Translations under genes and position numbers: made by a program | In this document: positions 6,465-12,264 of the stretch, in pieces | Layout of the letters: every line of letters starts with the position of its first letter | Position numbering within the stretch: the first letter of the stretch is position 1 | Notes under the pieces: generated by a model | Told to the model about the DNA's origin: nothing | Seen by the model: the letters and a program-made list of their open reading frames with translations, nothing else | Databases searched by the model: none | Source of the DNA: an uncultured Alistipes sp. | Lineage (GTDB): Bacteria > Bacteroidota > Bacteroidia > Bacteroidales > Rikenellaceae | Direction of reading: 5' to 3' | DNA length: 12,264 nucleotides | Assembly (NCBI GenBank): GCA_900552955.1 | Contig: USBO01000046.1 | Span: 1 to 12,264 of the forward strand

Positions 6465-6494
6465 ACGGGCCGGCCCTGTGAAGGGCCGGCCCGT
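6465..6494. terminator. Bidirectional terminator hairpin between converging genes
   Basis: A perfect 13-bp G+C-rich stem, arms 6465-6477 and 6482-6494, closes a GTGA tetraloop in the 94-bp gap between the rightward secreted enzyme gene and the leftward transporter gene. There is no strong T tract. On the minus strand the sequence after the stem is modestly T-rich. Its position between two converging stops supports a shared terminator. Confidence 0.7.
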
Positions 6495-6514
6495 GCAGTC
6501 GGTCGGCGGGGAGA

Positions 6515-7783
6515 TCAGTTCACCTCGATGTCGGTGTTGACGTTCCGGTGACCGACGAGTGCATAATAGAGGAGGTAGAGCAGACCGGCCATTACCACCC
6601 AGAAGGACATCATGTAGCCCGCATGGTCGGCCACCAGTCCCTGGATCAGAGGCAGGATGCCGCCGCCGCACACCATCACCATGAAGATGCCCGAAGCGGC
6701 CGAGGTGTATTTGCCCAGCCCCTCGACGGCCAGATTGAAGATGCCGCCCCACATCACCGAGGTGCACAGACCGCAGAGCACCAGCAGCATGATGCTGACG
6801 GGAACCTGCGCCATGCCGAACGAGATGTCGCTCTTGAAGACGGGCATGCTCACCACGCTGCTCACGGGGCAGAGCATGGCGCCGATGACCAGCAGACCGG
6901 CGAGCGTCGCAACGGTCGAGAGCATCGTTTTGGCCGAAATCCTGGCGCCGAGCGAACTGCCGGCGATACGTCCGACGAGCATCAGGAACCAGTAGGTGCC
7001 GACGACGGAGCCGGCCACCGTGGTGTCGATCCCCAGATCGGTGGTCATGAAGAGATTGGCGAAGTTGGGAATGCCCACCTCGACGCCCACATAGACGAAG
7101 ATGGCCACCGTGCCCAGAATGAAGTGACGGAACGACAAGGCGCTGTGCTCGTTCCTCTCGGCCGTCTTTTCGTTGGTCAGGGCGTAGGGCTCGGGAATGT
7201 TCATCACGAGCAGCACGATGAAGGCCAGCGCGAAGATGCCCATGGCGATGAACAGCGCGGGTGCCGCGTCGCTGATGGTGGCCTGCGCGGAGTTGCCCAT
7301 CAGGTAGCCCACGAAGACGGGGACGATGGTGGCTCCCAGCGAGTTCATCGAACCGCCGAACTGCAAGAGCTGGTTTCCGCGGTTGCCGCCGCCGCCCAGC
7401 GTGTTGAGCATGGGGTTGACCACCGTGTTGAGCATGCACATCGAGAAGCCCGAGACGAAGGCGCCGATCAGATAGACGCCGAAGCTGGCCTGCAACCCCG
7501 ACAGGTAGGAGATGCCGACGCCGATGAAACCCACGGCCACGGCGGCCAGAGCCGTCTTCTTGTAGCCGATGCGCTGGAGCATCAGGCCCGCCGGCAGCCC
7601 CATGAAGGCGTAGGCGATGAAGTTGGCGGCGTTGCCGAGCTGCGACATGAAGTTCGAGGCGCCGAACTGGTTCCGGACGATGATGCCCATCGGGTTCTGA
7701 AGTCCTGTCACGAACGAGATCATGAAGAACAGCGCGAACATCATCGCAATGGGCAGAACATAGGTTTTTTTCTGTTTTTCCAT
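6515..7783 (-). CDS. FHS-type (FucP-like) sugar:H+ symporter, MFS
   Basis: A 422-residue inner-membrane transporter of the major facilitator superfamily, with about 12 hydrophobic segments. It resembles the fucose-galactose-glucose:H+ symporter (FHS) branch. A short basic N terminus is followed by TM1 containing FFMISFVTGLQNPMG, then the MFS motif-A-like GLPAGLMLQRIGYKK at 62-76. A conserved NPMLNTLGGGGNRGNQLLQF segment follows, the place where FHS proteins carry NP...G...R.N..Q. A basic and acidic loop (NEKTAERNEH) marks the centre between the two six-helix halves. The sugar is unknown; Bacteroidales relatives are linked to fucose, glucose/galactose or N-acetylglucosamine uptake. The ATG at 7783 lies 25 bp after the stop of the polyprenyl synthase gene with no promoter between, so it is probably the second gene of that operon, a functionally odd pairing. 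Confidence 0.88.
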   Translation of the reverse strand: MEKQKKTYVLPIAMMFALFFMISFVTGLQNPMGIIVRNQFGASNFMSQLGNAANFIAYAFMGLPAGLMLQRIGYKKTALAAVAVGFIGVGISYLSGLQASFGVYLIGAFVSGFSMCMLNTVVNPMLNTLGGGGNRGNQLLQFGGSMNSLGATIVPVFVGYLMGNSAQATISDAAPALFIAMGIFALAFIVLLVMNIPEPYALTNEKTAERNEHSALSFRHFILGTVAIFVYVGVEVGIPNFANLFMTTDLGIDTTVAGSVVGTYWFLMLVGRIAGSSLGARISAKTMLSTVATLAGLLVIGAMLCPVSSVVSMPVFKSDISFGMAQVPVSIMLLVLCGLCTSVMWGGIFNLAVEGLGKYTSAASGIFMVMVCGGGILPLIQGLVADHAGYMMSFWVVMAGLLYLLYYALVGHRNVNTDIEVN

Positions 7784-7808
7784 AGTATTTCGGATTGGTT
7801 TTCGTCGT

Positions 7809-8798
7809 TCATCGGTTGCGTTCGGCCACGTAGGCGCAGAGGTTGACCAGCGCCGAACGGATCGGCGAGTCGGGCCATTCGGCCAGCAGCGCCGCGGCTC
7901 GCTGCAGGTAGCCGTGCATCGTTTCGGACGCTTCGCGCAGCCCTCCGTGCTCCTCGACGGCGCGCTGCAGGGCATCGACCGCCGTCTCGTCCTCGTGGCA
8001 GCGGGCCAGCAACTCCAGCAGTTCGGCGCGGCGCGCTGCGTCGGCACGGTCGAGCAGCACCAGCAGCGGCAGGGTGATCTTGTGCTCGCGCAGGTCGTTG
8101 TTCGACGGTTTGCCCGTGGCGGCGCCGCGCGTGAAGTCGAGGATGTCGTCCTGGATCTGGAACGCCATGCCCAGCGCGTCGCCGAAACGGCGCATGCGGT
8201 CGACCCGTTCGCGGCCGGCACCGGCCGAAAGCGCTCCGACGCCGGCGCTGATGCCCAGCAGGCTGGCCGTCTTCTTGTAAATGATCTCCAGGTAGGCGTC
8301 GCGCGTGATCTCCATGCGGTCGGCGCGGTCGCTCTGCAACAGCTCGCCCTCGCACAGCGTGGCGATCGACGCGATGACATACGAGACCAGATCGTACTGC
8401 CCGCTGCGCATACCCAGTTCCATGTTGCGTGCCAGGAGATAGTCGCCCAGCACGACGGCGTTGCGCGACTGCCATTTGGCGTTGGCCGAGGCGCGCCCGC
8501 GGCGGATGTCCGCCTCGTCGATCACGTCGTCGTGGATGAGCGACGCGGTGTGGATGATCTCGACGAGCATCGCCGCCAGATAGGTGCGCTGCCCGATGCC
8601 GCGCCCGCCTGCCGGAGCGTTCAGCCCCGCCGAAAGCAGCACGAGCAGAGGCCGCACGCCCTTGCCGCGCGAGGAGAGGATGTAATCGACCATGCCCGAA
8701 AGCAGCTCGTTCTCCACCTTGAAGTTCCGGCGGACGAAGGCGTCGAACTCCTCCAATTCCTGTGCGACGGGGCCGCGTATCGCGTCGAGTGTGACCAT
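7809..8798 (-). CDS. Long-chain trans-polyprenyl diphosphate synthase
   Basis: A 329-residue cytoplasmic prenyltransferase that extends an allylic diphosphate with isopentenyl diphosphate units, probably making the menaquinone side chain. The family signature is complete: GKGVRP at 45-50, the first aspartate-rich motif DDVID at 90-94 followed by RRGR, GDYLLA at 118-123, KKTASL at 175-180, FQIQDD at 213-218 and the second aspartate-rich motif DDILD at 217-221. The residue five before the first motif is Ala, as in octaprenyl-type enzymes (HTASLIHDD), which leaves room for a long chain; exact length cannot be told. The frame stays open for 71 more codons upstream, but those translate the tandem repeats. 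The ATG at 8798 fits the family length and follows the promoter at 8824-8853. It is the first gene of a leftward operon with the FHS transporter. Confidence 0.93.
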   Translation of the reverse strand: MVTLDAIRGPVAQELEEFDAFVRRNFKVENELLSGMVDYILSSRGKGVRPLLVLLSAGLNAPAGGRGIGQRTYLAAMLVEIIHTASLIHDDVIDEADIRRGRASANAKWQSRNAVVLGDYLLARNMELGMRSGQYDLVSYVIASIATLCEGELLQSDRADRMEITRDAYLEIIYKKTASLLGISAGVGALSAGAGRERVDRMRRFGDALGMAFQIQDDILDFTRGAATGKPSNNDLREHKITLPLLVLLDRADAARRAELLELLARCHEDETAVDALQRAVEEHGGLREASETMHGYLQRAAALLAEWPDSPIRSALVNLCAYVAERNR

Positions 8799-8823
8799 AA
8801 TAATGGGATGACGTTTTGTAGGA

Positions 8824-8853
8824 CAAAGATAGTCATTTTTCCGAATCGCACAT
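8824..8853 (-). promoter_or_regulatory. Promoter of the polyprenyl synthase operon
   Basis: On the minus strand, TATCTTTG (8831-8824) is a perfect -7 box. At 19 nt upstream the -33 position reads ATG (8853-8851), one mismatch from TTG. The predicted start near 8818 gives a leader of about 20 nt to the ATG at 8798. Confidence 0.6.
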
Positions 8854-9058
8854 CGTGACTCATGCTTTTTTCGTGCCTTTGATACTCCCGCTCGGCAAAA
8901 TGCGGGCAAACCCGCTTTTGCCTTCGGCTTATTCGCACTTTGGCTGCGCCGAAGACACTCCCGCTCGGCAAAATGCAAATAAATTTGCTTTTGCGCTCGG
9001 CTTATTCGCACTTTGGCTGCGCCTTAGATACTTCGCCTCAACAAAATCGCAAACAAGG

Positions 9059-9090
9059 TTGCTTTTGTTTTCGGCTTATTCGTATCTTTG
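9059..9090 (+). promoter_or_regulatory. Upstream promoter within repeat unit 3
   Basis: TTG (9059-9061), a 21-nt spacer and TATCTTTG (9083-9090). Transcription from about 9096 would run through unit 4 into the YfhO-family gene, giving a leader of about 75 nt that contains unit 4's strong hairpin (9115-9143). Confidence 0.5.
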
Positions 9091-9131
9091 ACTTCGTCGA
9101 AGATACTCCCGCTCGGCAATGCTCAAATAAA

Positions 9132-9163
9132 TTTGGCATTGCCCTCGCTTATTCGTATCTTTG
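9132..9163 (+). promoter_or_regulatory. Promoter of the YfhO-ftsX operon within repeat unit 4
   Basis: TTTG (9132-9135), a 20-nt spacer and TATCTTTG (9156-9163). The -33 element lies in the right arm of the unit's inverted repeat. Only 8 nt separate the -7 box from the ATG at 9172, so the mRNA should have almost no leader if translation starts there. Confidence 0.65.
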
Positions 9164-9171
9164 GCGCTGCT

Positions 9172-11664
9172 ATGACCATGATCGCATCCACACTTCGAAA
9201 ATTGCTGCCGGCTGCCGTGGCCGTCCCCCTTTTCTTCGCGCTGGCGGCCCTCTATTTCGCACCCCAGTTCGGCGGTGACGTGCTGCCGCAGCACGATGTG
9301 CGGCAGTATGAAGGGGCGAGCCGCGAAATTTACCGCACGCGCGAGACCTATGGGGACGATCCGCAATGGATCGGCTCGATGTTCGGCGGCATGCCCGCCT
9401 ATCTGGTCAATGTGCGTTATCCCGCCCAGTTGGTCAAGCAGACGGCGGAGCGGCTGGTGCGGCTGGTCGGCACGCCGGCCGGATTCCTCTTCTTTGCGAT
9501 GTGCGCCTTCTGGGCGATGCTGCTCATGACGGGGGTCAACCCCTGGGTGGGGATCGTGCCGTCGCTGGCCTACGGTCTGTCGACCTACTTCCTGCTCATC
9601 ATCGGGGCGGGCCATGTGACCAAGATGTGGGCGCTGGTCTATGCGCCGCCGATGATGGGCGGCATCTGGGCGACGCTGCGCGGCCGGCGGCCGGCGTGGG
9701 GCGCGGCCCTCACGGCGCTCTTCGCGTCGCTCGAGATCGGGGCCAACCATCCGCAGATCGCCTATTACTTCCTGCTGGCGGCCGTCTCTCTCTGGGTGAG
9801 CGAGGCGATCGTCGCATGGCGCGGGAGGCTGCTCAAGTCCTTTGCGCGGCGTACGGCGATGCTGGCGGCTGCGGGCGTGCTGGCCGTGGGCTCGAACTTC
9901 GCACCGCTGTGGTACACGGCGCAGCATACGAAGGATACGACGCGCGGCGGCTCGGAACAGACGACGCAGACGACGGGCGACGGGCTGGATCTGGCCTATG
10001 CGACGGCGTGGAGCTACGGCCGCGCCGAGAGCTGGAACCTGCTCATTCCCGACTTCATGGGCGGCGACTCGGGCCGCGCGTTCTCGCCCGACGGCCCCGT
10101 CGCGGCGGCGCTGACGCCCTACGGCATGGCGCAGGCGGCCCAGCAGCTGCCCGCCTACTGGGGCGACCAGCCCTACACGGGCGGCCCGACCTATCTGGGT
10201 GCGGCGGCGCTCTTTCTGGCGCTGCTGGGGGCGCTGCTCGCCGGCAGGCGCGACCGCTGGTGGATCGTCGCGGCGAGCGTCGTCATGCTGGCGCTGGCGT
10301 GGGGGCATCACTTCATGGGGCTGACCGAACTGGCCTACAGATACCTTCCCGGGTACAACAAATTCCGCACGGTCTCGATGGCCCTCGTGGTGGTGCAATG
10401 GACGGTGCCGCTGCTGGCCGCGCTGGCGCTTCAGCGGCTCTGGAGCGGAACGCTCCCGCCGCAGCGGGCGCGACGGGCGCTGGCGTGGGCGGCAGGTGTC
10501 GCGGGCGGACTGTGTCTGCTCTTCGCCGTGGCGGGCGGCCACCTCTTCGGTTTCGGCCGCGAGGCCGCCGTGGAGCAGATGACCGTGCAGTTCAACCGGA
10601 TTCTCCGGGCCAACGGCGCCGACGACCTGCTGCGGCAGGGGCTCGACGTCACGCTGGGCGAGCAGGTCGGCGAGGCGATGGCCGTCGAACGCGCAGCGAT
10701 CATGAGCGCCGACGCTTGGCGCTCGCTGCTCTTCGTGCTGCTGACGGCCGGTGCCGCAGGGCTGATGATCGTGCGGCCCCGCTGGCGCGGGGCGGCGTTG
10801 GCGCTGGCCGGAGTGCTGGTCGTGGCCGATCTGTGGGGTGTCGACAGGCGCTATCTGTCGGCGGACGACTTCGTGTCGCCGCGCCGCCAGCAGTGGACGC
10901 CGAGCGAGGCCGACCGGCGGATTCTGGGCGATTCCACGCTCGGCTTCCGTGTGCTGAACCTCACGGTCAGCCCCTTCAACGACGCCACGACGAGCTACTA
11001 CCATCGTTCGGTGGGCGGCTACCACGGCGCGAAGATGGCGCGCTACCAGGATGTGATCGACCGCTACCTCGCGGCGAACGACGAGGCGGTGCTCGATCTG
11101 CTCGACACGCGATACCTCATTCTGCCCGGGGCCGACGGAGAGCCCGAAGCGCATCTGCGCCCCACGGCGCAGGGGGCGGCGTGGCTGGTGCACGGCATCG
11201 TGACGGCCTCGACGCCGCAGCAGGAGCTCGCGGCGCTGGCCACGGCCGATCTGCGCCGGCAGGCGGTGGTCAACCCCGCCGACTATCGCCGCATGACGGG
11301 GGCCCGCGCCGATGCGCTGCCTGCGGTCGACACGCTCGGCGGCACGATCCGCCTCACGGAGTACCGTTCCAACTATCTGAAATACGAATACGCATCCCCC
11401 GCACCCGCCACGGCGGTCTTCTCCGAAATCTTCTACGACAAGGGGTGGACGGCCTGGGTGGACGGCGTGGAGACTCCCTATTTCCGGGCCGATTACCTGC
11501 TGCGCGCCATCGAGCTGCCGGCGGGGACGCATACGGTCGAGTGGCGGTTCCGCGCGCCGCGCTGGGGGCTGACCGAAGCGGTGACGGGACTCTGCTCAGC
11601 GGCCATCCTGCTGCTCGTGGCAGGGCTGGGCGTCGCCGAATGGTATAAACGCAAAAAACGATGA
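9172..11664 (+). CDS. YfhO-family polytopic membrane protein
   Basis: An 830-residue inner-membrane protein of the YfhO family (GT-C-like). Bacillus YfhO takes part in lipoteichoic acid glycosylation; the Bacteroidota members are uncharacterised as far as I know. After a short N-terminal tail comes a first membrane helix (about 13-30). An extracytoplasmic loop then has Asp42 in PQHDVRQYEG, where GT-C enzymes place a catalytic acid. A long series of hydrophobic segments runs to about residue 570, with the family's YTGGPTYLG motif in between. A large soluble domain follows, containing FYDKGWTAWVDG, the typical YfhO C-terminal box. A last helix (LLLVAGLGVAEW) ends in a KRKKR tail. The frame is open 28 codons further upstream, but that part translates the repeats and the promoter. 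A second ATG at 9178 is a possible start. The stop overlaps the ftsX start as ATGA. Confidence 0.88.
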   Translation: MTMIASTLRKLLPAAVAVPLFFALAALYFAPQFGGDVLPQHDVRQYEGASREIYRTRETYGDDPQWIGSMFGGMPAYLVNVRYPAQLVKQTAERLVRLVGTPAGFLFFAMCAFWAMLLMTGVNPWVGIVPSLAYGLSTYFLLIIGAGHVTKMWALVYAPPMMGGIWATLRGRRPAWGAALTALFASLEIGANHPQIAYYFLLAAVSLWVSEAIVAWRGRLLKSFARRTAMLAAAGVLAVGSNFAPLWYTAQHTKDTTRGGSEQTTQTTGDGLDLAYATAWSYGRAESWNLLIPDFMGGDSGRAFSPDGPVAAALTPYGMAQAAQQLPAYWGDQPYTGGPTYLGAAALFLALLGALLAGRRDRWWIVAASVVMLALAWGHHFMGLTELAYRYLPGYNKFRTVSMALVVVQWTVPLLAALALQRLWSGTLPPQRARRALAWAAGVAGGLCLLFAVAGGHLFGFGREAAVEQMTVQFNRILRANGADDLLRQGLDVTLGEQVGEAMAVERAAIMSADAWRSLLFVLLTAGAAGLMIVRPRWRGAALALAGVLVVADLWGVDRRYLSADDFVSPRRQQWTPSEADRRILGDSTLGFRVLNLTVSPFNDATTSYYHRSVGGYHGAKMARYQDVIDRYLAANDEAVLDLLDTRYLILPGADGEPEAHLRPTAQGAAWLVHGIVTASTPQQELAALATADLRRQAVVNPADYRRMTGARADALPAVDTLGGTIRLTEYRSNYLKYEYASPAPATAVFSEIFYDKGWTAWVDGVETPYFRADYLLRAIELPAGTHTVEWRFRAPRWGLTEAVTGLCSAAILLLVAGLGVAEWYKRKKR

Positions 11665-12264
11665 AAGACAACAAGCGACTCAAACGGCGCGTGCGCAACT
11701 CCTACATCGTCTCGACGGTGAGCATGGCGCTGGTGCTGTTCCTGCTCGGTTCGGTGGGCTATCTGATGACGGCCGCGTGGCGCGTGGCGCTTACGCTGCG
11801 CGAAAGCGTGACGGTGAGCGTCGAACTGGCCGACAGCGCCGATTCGCTGCGCCGCTGCGAGATCGGACGCCGTCTGCGCGGCGACGAACTGGTGCGCGAC
11901 GTGGAGTTCGTGTCGAAGCAGACGAAGCTCGGCGACACAGAGTTCCGCCACATGTTCGAGAACGAGATCGAGGAGGTGCTGCTCGAAAATCCGCTCAACG
12001 ACAGTTTCGAGGTGCACCTCTCGGCTGCGTCGGCCGATTCGGCGCGGCTCGACGCCTTTCTGGCCAAAGCCCGCGGGATGCGGGGCGTGGAGCGGGCGAC
12101 CTGTCCGCTGCCGATGATTCGGCGGATGCACGCCACGGTGAACCGGATTCAAACGGTGCTGGCCGTCTTCGCCGTCGCGCTGCTGGCCGTGTCGCTGATC
12201 CTGCTGAGCAACACGATCCGGCTCTCGATCTATGCGAAACGCTACCTTATCAATACGATGAAGC
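11661..12264 (+). CDS. ftsX: Cell division protein FtsX, N-terminal 201 residues (cut by window edge)
   Basis: The membrane subunit of the FtsEX complex, which couples the divisome to activation of cell-wall hydrolases in the periplasm. The visible part has a basic cytoplasmic tail (KDNKRLKRRVRNSY), TM1 at about residues 17-39, and a periplasmic domain of about 120 residues. TM2 starts near 163 (VLAVFAVALLAVSLILLSNT) and leads into NTIRLSIYAKRYLINTMK, the conserved FtsX loop that continues into KLVGA in the family. Two more membrane helices should follow outside the window. The ATG overlaps the YfhO-family stop by 4 bp, so translation is probably coupled. The same YfhO-ftsX order is known from other Bacteroidales. 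No ftsE is seen here, as is usual in this group. Confidence 0.92.
   Translation, partial: MKDNKRLKRRVRNSYIVSTVSMALVLFLLGSVGYLMTAAWRVALTLRESVTVSVELADSADSLRRCEIGRRLRGDELVRDVEFVSKQTKLGDTEFRHMFENEIEEVLLENPLNDSFEVHLSAASADSARLDAFLAKARGMRGVERATCPLPMIRRMHATVNRIQTVLAVFAVALLAVSLILLSNTIRLSIYAKRYLINTMK

Larger units (their letters stand above)
8881..9171 (+). repeat. Tandem array of about four 73-bp promoter-bearing repeats
   Basis: Units run 8881-8953, 8954-9026, 9027-9101 and 9102-9171, lengths 73, 73, 75 and 70. A remnant of an earlier unit's end lies at about 8863-8880. Each unit starts GATACTCCCGCTCGG or a variant, then has an inverted repeat, then CTTATTCG and a -7-like octamer. The inverted repeats are 8894-8922, 8968-8994, 9040-9069 (weakest) and 9115-9143 (8+5 bp arms, one bulge, AA loop). 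Arm sequences differ between units but remain paired: GGCAAAA/TTTTGCC, AACAAAA/TTTTGTT, GGCAATGC/GCATTGCC. The -7-like octamer is TATCTTTG in units 3 and 4 but GCACTTTG in units 1 and 2. Confidence 0.88.

Noticed and set aside
8799..9011. 71-codon N-terminal extension of the polyprenyl synthase
   Set aside because: These codons translate the tandem repeats and the operon's own promoter. The family length and first conserved region fit the ATG at 8798.
9088..9171. 28-codon N-terminal extension of the YfhO-family protein
   Set aside because: The segment is the fourth repeat unit with its promoter; the residues match no family sequence and lie upstream of the likely transcription start.
8881..9171. 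CRISPR array
   Set aside because: The units are contiguous and alike along their whole length, with no unique spacers between short repeats, and no cas genes are nearby.
9076..11532. 818-codon minus-strand frame opposite the YfhO-family gene
   Set aside because: It is low-complexity, rich in Arg, Gln, Pro and His, and mirrors the codon bias of the real membrane-protein gene.

Overview
The window looks like chromosomal DNA from a high-G+C member of the Bacteroidales, probably Alistipes or a close relative (inference). The evidence is very high G+C at third codon positions, the lack of clear Shine-Dalgarno sequences before the starts, and several promoters of the Bacteroidota type (TTG/TTTG, 19-21 nt, TAnnTTTG). 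The gene order of a YfhO-type membrane protein followed by ftsX also fits this group. There are eight well-supported coding regions, one doubtful gene end at the left edge, and several information-rich gaps.

Region 1 (1-3579) is a surface-polysaccharide glycosyltransferase cluster. Two genes run rightward and overlap by 8 bp: a StrF-like glycosyltransferase and a DUF5672 protein. Two genes run leftward and lie 7 bp apart: two GT2 enzymes, the downstream one with a galactosyltransferase-type C-terminal motif. The two pairs converge with only 24 bp between them. The leftward pair has a clear promoter at 3611-3640.

Region 2 (3580-4377) is a 0.8-kb gap, AT-rich at its left end. It holds two tandem copies, 291 bp apart, of a promoter plus start-of-transcript module that is identical over 55 nt. 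Each copy is followed by its own, different hairpin region and a run of 7-8 T. A third promoter lies just before the next gene. The simplest reading is two paralogous small RNAs of about 95 and 140 nt, with a shared 5' domain and divergent 3' ends. This is the most interesting feature of the window.

Region 3 (4378-6514) is one secreted 680-residue protein that looks like an (alpha/alpha)6-barrel glycan-active enzyme of no recognised family. It ends at a perfect 13-bp hairpin that probably terminates both converging transcripts.

Region 4 (6515-8798, leftward) is a long-chain polyprenyl diphosphate synthase followed 25 bp later by an FHS-type (FucP-like) sugar/H+ symporter. Region 5 (8799-9171) contains the synthase promoter and about four 73-bp tandem repeats. 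Each repeat has an inverted repeat and a promoter-like end. The last repeat supplies the promoter of the next gene almost at its start codon. Region 6 (9172-12264) is a YfhO-family polytopic membrane protein overlapping ftsX by 4 bp; ftsX runs off the right edge.

Most of the window serves the cell envelope: sugar transfer to surface glycans, polyprenyl supply, glycan breakdown and sugar uptake, a GT-C-like membrane protein, and cell division.
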